Shown here in pieces: positions 1-9,200 of a stretch of 64,000 nucleotides of DNA. The notes beneath the pieces are model-generated. The model was not told the DNA's origin. It made no database searches and worked only from the letters and a program-made list of their open reading frames with translations. The DNA is taken from contig NZ_CP011131.1 of the NCBI RefSeq assembly GCF_001442805.1, positions 124,001-188,000 on the forward strand, written 5' to 3'. Source of the stretch: Lysobacter gummosus. GTDB lineage: Bacteria > Pseudomonadota > Gammaproteobacteria > Xanthomonadales > Xanthomonadaceae. A program made the position numbers and the translations under genes. How positions within the stretch are numbered: position 1 is the first letter of the stretch; each line of letters opens with the position of its first letter.

Positions 1-1868
1 CTCTGATGATCGCCGCGGCGCTGCCGCTGTCGGCCGCGCGCGCACAGACCGCGGCGCCGCGCGACACGCCGTATCCGGGCACCTTGCAGCTGCAGGTCGA
101 CGCCACCGACATCGCCCGGCGTGTGCTGCACGCGCGCCAGCGCATCCCGGTCCAGGCCGGCCCCTTGACCTTGCTGTTCCCGCAGTGGATCCAGGGCAAC
201 CACTCGCCGACCGGGCCGATCGACAAGCTCGCCGGCCTGCGCATCAGCGGCAACGGCCAGCCGATCGAATGGTCGCGCGATCCGCTCGACGTCTACGCCT
301 TCAAGCTCGACGTGCCGCAGGGCGTGGGCGAGATCGAACTGAGCTTCGACATGCTCACTCCGACCGGCAACAACCAGGGCCGGGTGGTGATGACCGCGGA
401 CATGCTCAACGTGCAATGGAACCAGGTCGCGCTGTATCCGGCCGGTTACTACGCGCGCGGCATCCAGATCGCGCCGACCCTGAAATTGCCGGCCGGCTGG
501 CAGGCCGGCACCGCGCTCGAACTGGAATCGCGCCAGGGCGACACCTTGCGTTATCGCACGGTGCCGTTCGACACCCTGCTCGATTCGCCGGTTTACGCCG
601 GCCGCTACTACAAGCAGATCGATCTCGACCCGGGCGCGAAAACCCCGGTGCGGCTCAATGTCGTCGCCGACGCGGCGAAGTTTCTCGAAGCCAAGCCCGA
701 GCAGATCAAGCTGCATCGCGAACTGGTCGCGCAGGCCTACAAGCTGTTCGGCTCGCATCAATACGATCACTACGATTTCCTGCTCTCGCTGTCCGCGCAG
801 ATGGGCGGCAACGGCCTGGAGCACCATCGCTCCAGCGAGAACGGCGTAGACACGGATTACTTCACCGGTTGGGACGGCGCCAGCGTCACCGGCCGCGATC
901 TGCTCGCGCACGAGTTCGTGCATTCGTGGAACGGCAAATACCGCCGCCCGGCCGGCGTGACCGCGACCAATTTCAATCAGCCGCTCAGCGACGGCCTGCT
1001 GTGGGTCTACGAGGGCCAGACCCAGTACTGGGGTTATGTGCTGACCGCGCGCGCCGGCTTGTGGAAGCCGGAGATGGCGCGCGAGGCGCTGGCGATGGTG
1101 GTGGCGCGCTACGCCGACGATCGCCCCGGCCTGGCCTGGCGTTCGATCCAGGACACCACCATGGACCCGGTGATCGCGATGCGCCGGCCGAAGTCGTACC
1201 AGAGCTATCAGCTCAGCGAGGACTACTACAGCGGTGGTCAGCTGGTCTGGCTCGCGGTCGATGCCAAGCTGCGCGCGCTGACCGGCGAGAAGCGGTCGCT
1301 CGACGATTTCGCCCGCGATTTCTTCCGCGGCGAGAACGGCGACTATCAGGTCAAGCCGTACGAATTCGACGATGTGGTCGCGTCCTTGAACAAGGTCGCG
1401 CATTTCGACTGGGCCGCGTTCCTGCGCGAGCGCATCGATGCCAAGGCCTCGCCGCTGGACGGCGTGGCGGCGAGCGGCTGGAAGCTTGTCTACACCGACA
1501 AGCCGGGCGATTTCGTCAAATTCGCCGAGGCAGATCGCAAGTACACCGACCTGACCTATTCGCTGGGCCTGAATCTGTCCAGCGACGGCACCATCAACGC
1601 GGTGCGCTGGGACGGGCCGGCGTTCAACGCCGGTATCGCGCCGAGCAGCACGCTGATCGCGGTCAATGGCTACACCGGCAACGGCGAACGGCTCAAGGAC
1701 GCGGTGACCGCGGCCAAGGACGGGCAGCATCCGATCGAGCTGATCATCAAGAATGCCGATGTGATCAAGACCATGCGCATCGATTACCGCGGCGGCTTGC
1801 GTTATCCCAAGCTCGAGCGGATCGAAGGCACGCCGGACCGGCTGTCGAAGATCTTCGCGCCGAAGTGA
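1..1868 (+). CDS. M61 family metallopeptidase (glycyl aminopeptidase-like), 5' end outside window
   Basis: Exported zinc aminopeptidase of family M61. The visible protein has about 620 residues. The HExxH zinc motif reads HEFVH at residues 302-306 counted from the ATG at base 6, with the third ligand region WVYEGQTQY (E336) downstream and the family's GLEHHRSS segment near residue 271. A PDZ-like domain occupies roughly the last 110 residues. The frame is open through base 1, and the visible N-terminus (ending ..SAARAQ) is only the hydrophobic core and cleavage site of a signal peptide with no basic n-region. The true start therefore lies upstream and the gene is cut by the window edge. Family knowledge predicts periplasmic or secreted peptide trimming with preference for small N-terminal residues; the physiological substrate is not known. 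Confidence 0.9.
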   Translation, partial: LMIAAALPLSAARAQTAAPRDTPYPGTLQLQVDATDIARRVLHARQRIPVQAGPLTLLFPQWIQGNHSPTGPIDKLAGLRISGNGQPIEWSRDPLDVYAFKLDVPQGVGEIELSFDMLTPTGNNQGRVVMTADMLNVQWNQVALYPAGYYARGIQIAPTLKLPAGWQAGTALELESRQGDTLRYRTVPFDTLLDSPVYAGRYYKQIDLDPGAKTPVRLNVVADAAKFLEAKPEQIKLHRELVAQAYKLFGSHQYDHYDFLLSLSAQMGGNGLEHHRSSENGVDTDYFTGWDGASVTGRDLLAHEFVHSWNGKYRRPAGVTATNFNQPLSDGLLWVYEGQTQYWGYVLTARAGLWKPEMAREALAMVVARYADDRPGLAWRSIQDTTMDPVIAMRRPKSYQSYQLSEDYYSGGQLVWLAVDAKLRALTGEKRSLDDFARDFFRGENGDYQVKPYEFDDVVASLNKVAHFDWAAFLRERIDAKASPLDGVAASGWKLVYTDKPGDFVKFAEADRKYTDLTYSLGLNLSSDGTINAVRWDGPAFNAGIAPSSTLIAVNGYTGNGERLKDAVTAAKDGQHPIELIIKNADVIKTMRIDYRGGLRYPKLERIEGTPDRLSKIFAPK

Positions 1869-1916
1869 AACGTGGCGCGGCCGCGATGATCGTCATTGTT
1901 TAGGGAAACGACGCGC

Positions 1917-2024
1917 ATGGAACCGGCGCACTATCTGCTGATCGATTTAGAAGCCACCTGCGCCGGTGACCAATCGATCGCGCGTACCGTTCCCTCTCCC
2001 GCTCGCGGGAGAGGGCTAGGGTGA
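1917..2024 (+). pseudogene. 5' fragment of a DnaQ-like 3'-5' exonuclease gene, truncated by a repeat
   Basis: After a possible RBS (AGGGAAACG) an ATG opens MEPAHYLLIDLEATCAG, which matches the start of ERI1/KapD-type DEDDh exonucleases: a beta strand ending in the metal-binding D-x-E of Exo I (IDLEATC). About 25 residues in, the frame enters the GGGAGAGGG palindromic repeat at base 1991 and stops at the TGA at 2022. No Exo II or Exo III motif follows in any nearby frame. I read this as a remnant whose body was deleted at the repeat. The identification rests on about 18 residues. Confidence 0.6.
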
Positions 2025-2080
2025 GGGCAGCCCGACCTGACGTCCCTCACCCCAACCCTCTCCCGCGAGCGGGAGAGGGA
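1991..2080. repeat. Palindromic interspersed repeat (GGGAGAGGG type)
   Basis: Two inverted arms, each itself a hairpin (CCCTCTCCCGC...GCGGGAGAGGG), are separated by a short centre; the outer parts TAGGGTGAGGG and CCCTCACCCCAAC are also complementary. It resembles the common proteobacterial intergenic REP-like element. It sits exactly where the exonuclease reading frame loses homology. Confidence 0.85.
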
Positions 2081-2187
2081 GCTGAAAGCGACAGTCCCTG
2101 CGACTGAGTTCAAACCTCTGGGCATGTCCGCAATCTGTCCGCAATTGCGCGCTAAAGTCGCCGCGACGTTCACCGCACTGCGCCCGC

Positions 2188-2286
2188 ATGCACCCCGGCC
2201 GACGCGAATTCATCGTCACGACCGCCGCCGCTGCATTCGCGGTGGCCTGGCCCGCATGCGCCGGCGCTCCCCTTCCCGACACCTGA
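2188..2286 (+). CDS. 32-residue peptide with a twin-arginine-like leader
   Basis: The ATG opens MHPGRREFIVTTAAAAFAVAW followed by PACAGAPLPDT and a stop. The RREF motif followed by an alanine-rich hydrophobic stretch looks like a Tat signal peptide, possibly lipoprotein type (PAC). The stop lies 13 bases before the ATG of the ABM monooxygenase. It could be the remnant of a deleted Tat-exported protein or a translated leader. There is no mature domain. Real expression is uncertain. Confidence 0.35.
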   Translation: MHPGRREFIVTTAAAAFAVAWPACAGAPLPDT

Positions 2287-2299
2287 GAGCGCCGCCGCC

Positions 2300-2602
2300 A
2301 TGTACGGACTGATCGGCAAGATGAAAGCCACCGCCGGCCAGCGCGACGCGCTGATCGATGTGCTGCTGCAAGACGTCGGCGCCATGCCCGGATGCCTGAA
2401 CTACATCGTCGCCCGCGATCCGAAGGACGCCGACGCGATCTGGATCAGCGAAGTCTGGGACAACGCCGACAACCACCGCGCCTCGCTGTCGTTGCCGCAA
2501 GTGCGCGCGGCGATCGAGCGCGCCAAGCCGATGATCGCCAGCTTCCAGGCGCATTTCGAAACCGAACCGGTCGGCGGCCACGGCCTGACCGCGGCGCGCT
2601 GA
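2300..2602 (+). CDS. ABM-domain monooxygenase (putative quinol monooxygenase)
   Basis: A 100-residue single-domain protein of the antibiotic biosynthesis monooxygenase (ABM, dimeric ferredoxin-like) family. It shows the family's order: YGLIGKMKA first strand, helix with QRDALIDVLL, MPGCLNYIVARDP, WISEVWDN and a helix ending in IASFQAHF. Relatives such as E. coli YgiN act cofactor-free on quinols; the substrate here is unknown. It stands between the truncated exonuclease region and the convergent cytochrome b561 gene. The length is normal for the family. Confidence 0.8.
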   Translation: MYGLIGKMKATAGQRDALIDVLLQDVGAMPGCLNYIVARDPKDADAIWISEVWDNADNHRASLSLPQVRAAIERAKPMIASFQAHFETEPVGGHGLTAAR

Positions 2603-2666
2603 CGCGGCCGCGAGCCGGCGCGCAGTGACGGCGCGCAGTGACGGCGCCGGCCGCGAAGCGCGTCGA

Positions 2667-3260
2667 TCAATCGCCGGGCACGACCGGCCGCGTCTGCGAA
2701 TCCGCTGTCGCCACCTCGCGCGCCCGACCCCGCCACGTCATGCTTCGCAGCACCCCGTCGCGGCGAATCAGCCCGTGGTACAGCGCCGCGCCCAAGTGCA
2801 TCAGCACAGTGGCGAACAGCAAATACGCCAAAGCGCGATGCAACCAGCGCAAGGTCGCGAACACGCTCGCATCGAACGGCGCGATCGGCGGCAGTTGCAC
2901 GCCCGCGCCCAGGCTCACCGGATAGCCGCCGGCCGACAGCATCGCCCAGCCGACCAGCGGCAGCGCGAACATCAGCGCATACAACAGCCAGTGCGAGGCG
3001 AGCGCGGCGAAGCGCTGCAGTGGCGCCATGTCGGCCGGCAACGGCGGCGGCTTGCGCGCCAGGCGCAGCAGCAATCGCAGCACCGCCAGGGCCAGGATCG
3101 CGATGCCCAGCGGCTTGTGCAGCGCCAGCAGCCAGGTGTGCTTGTCCGACACGGTCGCGACCATGCCGGCGCCGACGAACAGCATCGTCAGGATCATCGC
3201 CGCCATCAGCCAGTGCAGCACCCGCGCCGGCAGCGAAAACATTTCATGATCGCGGTTCAT
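2667..3260 (-). CDS. Cytochrome b561 family protein
   Basis: Integral membrane di-haem cytochrome of about 197 residues with four predicted membrane segments. Haem-ligand histidines are visible in RVLHWLMA, LLALHKPLG, ALASHWLLY and WLHRALAYL. The start chosen (MNRDHEMFSLPARVLHW) overlaps the stop of the upstream peroxidase gene by 4 bases, giving translational coupling. Much longer versions of this open frame are high-GC antisense extensions. Context: SrpA-like catalases are often paired with cytochrome b561, suggesting electron delivery to the periplasmic peroxidase (inference). Confidence 0.9.
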   Translation of the reverse strand: MNRDHEMFSLPARVLHWLMAAMILTMLFVGAGMVATVSDKHTWLLALHKPLGIAILALAVLRLLLRLARKPPPLPADMAPLQRFAALASHWLLYALMFALPLVGWAMLSAGGYPVSLGAGVQLPPIAPFDASVFATLRWLHRALAYLLFATVLMHLGAALYHGLIRRDGVLRSMTWRGRAREVATADSQTRPVVPGD

Positions 3261-4351
3261 CGCGGCGTCTCCTGCGGCGGACGGCCGCCAGCCCGGGCTT
3301 GCTCGGACGTGCGGCGGCGGTAGGAATCGGCGTAGGCGGCCGAGCGCGCCGGCAGCAGCGGGTCGTCGGAACCGGCGATGCCGTCGGGCAGGATCAGCGG
3401 GTCGTAGTTGATGTCGCGGCATTCGCCGGCGTCCTGCGACTGCGCGCGTTCGATCACCACGGTGCCGGCGTCGATCTCCTTGCGATCGGCCGGCCACACG
3501 CGGGTGGCGTCGTCGGTCGGATCGCCGGCGGCGGCGAGGGTCACCAGCAATCGCCAGCGCAGCGGGCCGCTGGCGAGGCGCTGGTCGAGTTCGCGCGCGA
3601 GCACATCGTGATCCTGCGCCGACAGCGGCGCGGCGGCCGCGCCGTTGTCCGGCATCACCCGCCAGCGCACCGCATGGCGCGCGCCGCCGGCATCGACGAA
3701 GTAGAACGCGTTGAGGCCGTAGTAGGCCTCGGTGGCGTAACTCGCCGAGGGCTTGCGGTCCTTGGCCCAGGCGCGGAACGCGGCGGTTTCCGGATGCGCG
3801 GCGAAGAACGCCTTCTGTTTCGCCGGATCGGGCTTGCCGGTGGCCGGATCGGGCGCGCCGGCCTGCAATTGCTCGAAAAACGCCTGCGGCGTGGCGACCG
3901 GGAACACCGGCATGCTGTTCATGCCGGTGCGCCATTGCTGGCCGTCGGCCTGGGTGAAGCGCAGGGCGAAGCTGCGGATCGGCACGCCGCCGTCGGGCGC
4001 GTAGGGATTGCCGCCGGGCAGGGCGAAGCGCCCGACCACCGGGGTGGCGCCGGGCGCGAACAAGGCCGCTTTCGAATATGCCGCGGCCTGGCCGTTGCTG
4101 TCGAAGCGGCCGATCACGCACACGCCCTTGGCGTGATTGCGCCGGTAGCCCGGATGCAGGCCGCCGTTGTTCTGCAGGGTATCGACCACCTGCTTCGGGG
4201 TGAGCCGGTTCGGATCGAGCGGGCCGGCGACGTAGCCGAAGGCGGCCGCCAGCGCGCTCACCGCGAAGGCGATCAGCGCCCAGCGGCCCAGCGGTTTTGG
4301 CGGCGGGGACGAGGCGGAGCGGGCGGTGTCGATGGGATCGGGTGGTGGCAT
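3257..4351 (-). CDS. Catalase-family peroxidase (SrpA-like), membrane-anchored
   Basis: A 364-residue short catalase-related haem peroxidase. A single N-terminal membrane segment (residues about 23-42) is followed by the SrpA-type core: GVCVIGRFDSNG, TPVVGRFALPGGNPYA, RSFALRF and WRTGMNSM. The C-terminus carries YDPLILPDGI and a basic tail. It lacks the NADPH-binding and flavodoxin extensions of large catalases. It probably removes peroxides at the periplasmic face. It is the first gene of a two-gene unit with cytochrome b561 and is divergent from an ECF sigma factor gene. The shared intergenic region contains a mirrored promoter motif that implies co-regulation by that sigma factor. Confidence 0.9.
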   Translation of the reverse strand: MPPPDPIDTARSASSPPPKPLGRWALIAFAVSALAAAFGYVAGPLDPNRLTPKQVVDTLQNNGGLHPGYRRNHAKGVCVIGRFDSNGQAAAYSKAALFAPGATPVVGRFALPGGNPYAPDGGVPIRSFALRFTQADGQQWRTGMNSMPVFPVATPQAFFEQLQAGAPDPATGKPDPAKQKAFFAAHPETAAFRAWAKDRKPSASYATEAYYGLNAFYFVDAGGARHAVRWRVMPDNGAAAAPLSAQDHDVLARELDQRLASGPLRWRLLVTLAAAGDPTDDATRVWPADRKEIDAGTVVIERAQSQDAGECRDINYDPLILPDGIAGSDDPLLPARSAAYADSYRRRTSEQARAGGRPPQETPR

Positions 4352-4384
4352 GCGGGCTTCTCGGTGGGGGCGCGATACCGGTAC

Positions 4385-4409
4385 GACGCACGCCGCCGGG
4401 GTTTATTCC
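4385..4409 (-). promoter_or_regulatory. ECF-type promoter for the peroxidase/cytochrome b561 operon
   Basis: On the minus strand GGAATAAAC (4401-4409) is followed after 12 bases by CGTC (4385-4388). This has the spacing of an ECF -35/-10 pair and lies 34 bases from the peroxidase start. An identical arrangement points the other way (4419-4443). The match is by pattern only. Confidence 0.6.
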
Positions 4410-4418
4410 ATCGGCCGC

Positions 4419-4443
4419 GGAATAAACTGCGGCCAGCGGCGTC
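4419..4443 (+). promoter_or_regulatory. ECF-type promoter for the sigma/anti-sigma operon
   Basis: On the plus strand GGAATAAAC (4419-4427) is followed after 12 bases by CGTC (4440-4443), 36 bases before the sigma factor ATG. Together with the minus-strand copy it forms a perfect 9-base inverted repeat around a 9-base centre. This suggests sigma autoregulation and simultaneous firing of both operons. Confidence 0.6.
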
Positions 4444-4479
4444 CCACTCAGGACAGTCCCCTCCAGCCGGTCCCGCGCC

Positions 4480-4995
4480 ATGTCCGCCAGCGAAATCGAT
4501 GCCGCCCTGCGCGAACAGCTGCCCTCGCTGTGGCGCTTCGCCCGCTGGCTGGCACGCGACCCGCATGCCGCCGACGATCTGGTGCAGGCGGCGATGGAGC
4601 GCGCGATCACCCGCTGGGCCGGTCGCCGCGACGAACAAGCGCTGCGGCCGTGGCTGTTCGCGATCGTCTATCGCCAGTTCCTCGACGGCCAGCGCCGCTC
4701 GCAGCGCTACGCCGGGCTGCTGGCGCGACTGGGCATCGCCGGCGCCGAGAGCCAACCGTCGGCCGAACGCGAGTTCCTCGCCCGCTCCACCCTGGAAGCG
4801 ATGCAACGGCTGCCGGTGGAGCAGCGCAGCCTGTTGCTGTGGATCTCGGTCGAGGGCCTGAGCTACCAGGAGGTCGCGGAGATTCTGCAGGTTCCGATCG
4901 GCACGGTGATGTCGCGGCTGTCGCGCGCGCGCCAGGCCTTGCGCCGGCTCAGCGATGGCGAGACACCGGCACCGGCGTTGAGGTTGCTGAAATGA
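4480..4995 (+). CDS. ECF-subfamily RNA polymerase sigma-70 factor
   Basis: A 171-residue ECF sigma factor with only regions 2 and 4. Region 2 shows LWRFARWLARDPHAADDLVQAAMERA and RPWLFAIVYRQFLD. Region 4 shows LPVEQRSLLLWISVEGLSYQEVAEIL and GTVMSRLSRARQALR, the helix-turn-helix contacting -35. It is followed by a membrane protein of anti-sigma type and is divergent from the SrpA-like peroxidase. The pair probably forms an oxidative or envelope stress switch that controls the peroxidase operon through the mirrored GGAATAAAC promoters (inference). Confidence 0.93.
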   Translation: MSASEIDAALREQLPSLWRFARWLARDPHAADDLVQAAMERAITRWAGRRDEQALRPWLFAIVYRQFLDGQRRSQRYAGLLARLGIAGAESQPSAEREFLARSTLEAMQRLPVEQRSLLLWISVEGLSYQEVAEILQVPIGTVMSRLSRARQALRRLSDGETPAPALRLLK

Positions 4996-5118
4996 GCGGT
5001 TCCGGCCTTCGCTTAGTCGGCCTTGCGCGCGCCGATGCCCGGCCGGCATCGCCTCCCTTGATCGCAACGAATCCGATCGCCGTCGCGATCGGTTCGATAT
5101 CGCCCCGATGAGCACCCC

Positions 5119-5877
5119 ATGAGCACGCCCCCGAACGAACACGATCTGCACGCCTACGTCGATGGACGCCTGGACGCCGCGAGCCGCGCCGACATGGAGG
5201 CGTGGTTGAGCCGTCATCCCGAGCGGCTGGTGGAAATCCAGGCCTGGCAGCGCGACGCGCAGCAACTGCGCGCGGCCCTGGCCGGCGAAAGCCTGGCGCC
5301 GCCGTCCGAACTCGATCCCGCGCGCGTGCGCGGCGCACTCGCGCGCCGGCGCAGCGCGCGCTACGCGATGGCGGCGGCGGTGCTGTTGAGCATCGGCGTC
5401 GGCGGTCTCGGCGGCTGGCAGGCGCGCGAATGGTCGCAGCCGGCCGCGCCGCCCGCATTGGCGAGCGCGGCGCCGATGGCCGATGCGATCCAGGCGCATC
5501 GCCTGTTCGCCGTGCGTCACGACCTGCAACCCGACCGCGTCGCCGCCGATCTGCAGCCGTGGCTGGAAGCGAACTTCCGCCAACCGATGAAACTGCCCGA
5601 CCTGAGCGGCTCGGGCTTCAGGCAAGTCGGCGGCCGCCTGCTCGCCACCGACCAGGGAGCCGCCGCCTTGATCGTGTATGAAGACGCCGCCGGCAACGCG
5701 ATCAGCTTCTACATCCGCCCGCCCGGCCCGCACCGCTACCTGCTGCCGCGCGGCGACCGCCGCGACGGCGACCTGCTCGCGCAGTACTGGTCGCGCGGCG
5801 GTTACAACTACGCGATGGTGAGCGGCAGCGATGATGGCAGCACGCGGGTGGTGAAGCGGGCGTTGCAGGCGATTTGA
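5119..5877 (+). CDS. Anti-sigma factor, single-pass membrane protein
   Basis: A 252-residue protein. The cytoplasmic N-terminal part (HDLHAYVDGRLDAASRADMEAWLSRHPE) is typical of the anti-sigma domain seen in ChrR/RsiW-like or FecR-adjacent regulators, here without an obvious zinc HxxxCxxC motif. A membrane segment at about residues 80-96 (YAMAAAVLLSIGVGGLGGW) is followed by a periplasmic domain of about 150 residues. It follows the ECF sigma gene by 123 bases and presumably sequesters that sigma at the membrane. A short in-frame peptide in the gap (4992-5111) has no recognisable features. Confidence 0.85.
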   Translation: MSTPPNEHDLHAYVDGRLDAASRADMEAWLSRHPERLVEIQAWQRDAQQLRAALAGESLAPPSELDPARVRGALARRRSARYAMAAAVLLSIGVGGLGGWQAREWSQPAAPPALASAAPMADAIQAHRLFAVRHDLQPDRVAADLQPWLEANFRQPMKLPDLSGSGFRQVGGRLLATDQGAAALIVYEDAAGNAISFYIRPPGPHRYLLPRGDRRDGDLLAQYWSRGGYNYAMVSGSDDGSTRVVKRALQAI

Positions 5878-5945
5878 GTTGGGGTTCGACGTTGTTCACG
5901 TCGTTGTTGCGGCGAGTGGGCTTGAGCGCCATTACCCCAGGGCGC

Positions 5946-6133
5946 GTCATTCCCGCGAAGGCAGGCTCTGCTTTACTTCGGCGGAGCCGAACATCCAGAG
6001 CCTTTAGCGTCATCTTTCAGAACGTCATTCCCGCGAACGCGGGAATCCAGTGCCTTTCGTGCGAGGGCGTTTGAAGTCGCTGGATATTCGGCTTCGCCGA
6101 AGTAAAGCAGAACCCGCGTTCGCGGGAATGACG
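5946..6133. repeat. Paired palindromic repeat (GTCATTCCCGCGAA family), copy 1
   Basis: Intergenic block starting with GTCATTCCCGCGAA and ending with its complement TTCGCGGGAATGAC. An internal GTCATTCCCGCGAACGCGGG hairpin begins near 6029, and CTTCGGCG/CGCCGAAG arms flank the centre. Related blocks lie near 21969, 22944, 47049 and 51088. The rest of the 5878-6257 gap holds only a terminator. Confidence 0.9.
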
Positions 6134-6202
6134 AGCAAAGGCCAAAGCCGAAGCAAAGGCGGAACGACGAACAAAGGCAAATCAGCGACCAAAAACACCC
6201 AC

Positions 6203-6233
6203 CAAACAAAAGCCCCGCTTCCGCGGGGCCTTT
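6203..6233 (-). terminator. Rho-independent terminator of the indolepyruvate oxidoreductase gene
   Basis: Stem GCCCCGC/GCGGGGC with a 4-base loop; read on the minus strand it is followed by a TTTTGTTT tract. It lies 25 bases beyond the stop of the 6258-9950 gene. Confidence 0.75.
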
Positions 6234-6257
6234 GCCTAAATCCAACCGAACCGAACC

Positions 6258-9200
6258 TTAAGCCGCCTGCACAATCCGCAACGGATTGCCGAATTCCTTG
6301 ATCAACTCCGCCTCGCGCGCCTTGGCCTTGTGCAGGTGCTCTTCCTTGACGTGGCCGTAGCCGCGGATGTGCTCCGGGATGCTGGCGATTTCAGCGGCCA
6401 GATCGACGTTGCCGCCGTCCAGCGAGGCCAGCAGGCCGCCGACGGTCTGCTCGTAGTCGGCGATCAGCTGGCGCTCCATCTTGCGTTCTTCGGTGTAGCC
6501 GAAGATGTCGAGCTTGCCGCCGCGCAGCTTGCGCAGCTTGGCCATCCACTTGAACGCGGTGAACACCCACGGGCCGAATTCCTGCTTGATCAAGCGACCC
6601 TGCGCGTCCTTCTTGGCCAGCAGCGGCGGGGCGAGATGGAACTTGAGCTTGTAGTCGCCGTCGAACTGCTGCTCCAGCTTGCGCTGGAATTCGCCGCTGG
6701 TGTACAGGCGCGCGACTTCGTACTCGTCCTTGTAGGCCATGAGCTTGAAGAAGTAACGCGCGACCGCCTCGGCCAGGTCGGTCGAGCCCGGCGCCTTGCT
6801 CTGCTCGGCTTCGCGCACCTTGGCGACGAAATCGGAATAGCGCTTGGCGTAGGCGGCGTCCTGGTACTCGGTGAGGAACGACACGCGGCGCGAGATCAGT
6901 TCGTCCAGCGAGCGCGACAGGCGCAGATCGTCCAGCGGCAGGAAGGCGACGTTGTCGCTGTCCGCGCGCGCCGGCACGTGGCGCAGTTCGTCTTCGTTGC
7001 GGGTCGCGCGCGGCGCCGAGGTCGCGCCCCATTCGTTGCCTTCCCATTCGCCCGGCGCCAGATGCGGCAGGTCGCGCGGGGTGGCCTCGGCGGCGGTGGG
7101 CACCTTGCGGGTCACGCCGGCGGCCTGCGCCACCGACTGCGGGTCGATCGCGGCCAGGCGGCCCCAGGCGAAGGCGGTCTTGTTCATTTCGATCGCCGCG
7201 CCGTTGAGCTCGATCGCGCGCATCAGCGCGTCGAACGCGATCGGCACCAGGCTGCGCTGCCAGGCGTAGCCGAGGATGAACAGATTGGTCGCGATCGCGT
7301 CGCCGAGCAGCGCGGTGGCCAGCTGGGTCGCATCGACGATCAACGGATCTTCGCCGCCGAGCGCCTGCTTGATCGCCGCGACGATGTCGGTCGCCGGGAA
7401 CTGCATGTCCGGACGCGTGGTGAAGGTGCCCGGCATCGCTTCGTAGCTGTTGAGCACGACCTGGCTGCGGCCGGCGCGCACTTTCGACAGCGCCCAGTAG
7501 TCGTTGACCACGACCATGTCGCAACCCAGCACCAGATCCGCTTCGCCGGCGGCGATGCGCACCGCGTGGATGTCGGCCGGGGTCTTGGCGATGCGGATAT
7601 GCGTGGTGACCGCGCCGCCCTTCTGCGCCAGGCCGGTCTGGTCGAGCACGCTCGCACCCTTGCCTTCCAGGTGACCGGCCATGCCGAGCAGCGCGCCGAT
7701 GGTGACCACGCCGGTGCCGCCGACGCCGGTGATCAGGATGTTCCAAGGCTGATCCAGCGCGGGCAGCGGCGGCATCGGCAGATTGTTCAGGCGATCCTTG
7801 GCCGAGGAGCCTTTCTTCTTCTTCAGCCCGCCGCCTTCCACCGTGACGAAGCTCGGGCAGAAGCCGTTGACGCAGGAATAGTCCTTATTGCAGTTGGACT
7901 GATCGATCTCGCGCTTGCGGCCGAATTCGGTTTCCTTCGGCAGCACCGACACGCAGAACGACTTCTTGCCGCAATCGCCGCAGCCTTCGCAGACCAGGGT
8001 ATTGACCATCACGCGCTTTTGCGGATCGACCATCTTGCCGCGCTTGCGGCGACGGCGCTTCTCGGTCGCGCAGGTCTGATCGAAGATCAGCACGCTGGTG
8101 CCCTTGACCTCGCGCAGGCGCTTTTGCACCGCGTCGAGTTCCTTGCGGTCGTGGAATTCCATGTCGCTGGGGAACAGCTCGCGCTTGTTCCACTTGGCGA
8201 TGTCGTCCGACAGCAGCACGATGGTGTGCACGCCTTCGGAACGCACCTGGTGCGCGATCTGCGGCACCGACAAGGTTCCGTCCACCGGCTGGCCGCCGGT
8301 CATCGCGACCGCGTCGTTGTAGAGAATCTTGTAGGTGATGTTGACGCCGGTGGCGACCGACTGGCGGATCGCCAGCGAGCCGCTGTGGAAGTAGGTGCCG
8401 TCGCCGAGGTTCTGGAACACGTGCTGGGTTTCGGTGAACGCCGCCTGCCCCGACCAGGTCACGCCTTCGCCGCCCATGTGGGTGAAGGTGTTGGTGTCGC
8501 GGTCCATCCACGTCACCATGTAGTGGCAACCGATGCCGCCGAGCGCGCGCGAGCCTTCCGGCACCACGGTCGAGGTGTTGTGCGGGCAGCCCGAGCAGTA
8601 ATGCGGCACGCGCGGGAACGAGGCGCGCGGCAGGGCGAGTTCGCTTTCCTTCTCTTCCATCCAGCGCAGCACGTTTTCCATGTGCTCGGAGTTGTGGAAG
8701 CGCTGGATGCGGCGCGCGATCACGCCGGCGATGCGCGCCGGGGTCAGCTCGCCGGTGGACGGCAGGATCCACTCGCCGCTTTCGTCGTACTTGCCGACGA
8801 TCGACGGACGCCGCTCGCCGTCCCAGTTGTACATCGACTCCTTCATCTGGCTTTCGATGAAGGCGTGCTTCTCCTCGACCACCAGGATGTCGTCCAGGCC
8901 GCGCGCGAACGCGCGCAGGCCGACCGGTTCCAGCGGCCAGGTCATGCCGACCTTGTACACGCGCAGGCCCAGGTCCGAGCACGCGCGCGCGTCCAGGCCC
9001 AGGTACTCCAGCGCCTGCAGCACGTCGAGGTAGCTCTTGCCGGTGGTGATGATGCCCAAGCGCGCGTTCGGCGAATCGATGACGATGCGGTCGATCTTGT
9101 TGGCCCGCGCGAACGCCTGCGCGGCCTTGACCGCGTACTGGTGCAGGCGCATTTCCTGATCCATCGGCGGATCGGGCCAGCGGATGCTCAAACCGCCCGG

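Noticed and set aside
3261..4610. N-terminal extension of the cytochrome b561 frame across the peroxidase gene
   Set aside because: The extension is Arg-rich noise; the b561 family starts at MNRDHEMF and the upstream DNA encodes the peroxidase in another frame.
4992..5111. 39-codon frame between the sigma and anti-sigma genes
   Set aside because: No recognisable motif or RBS; it is likely just spacer.
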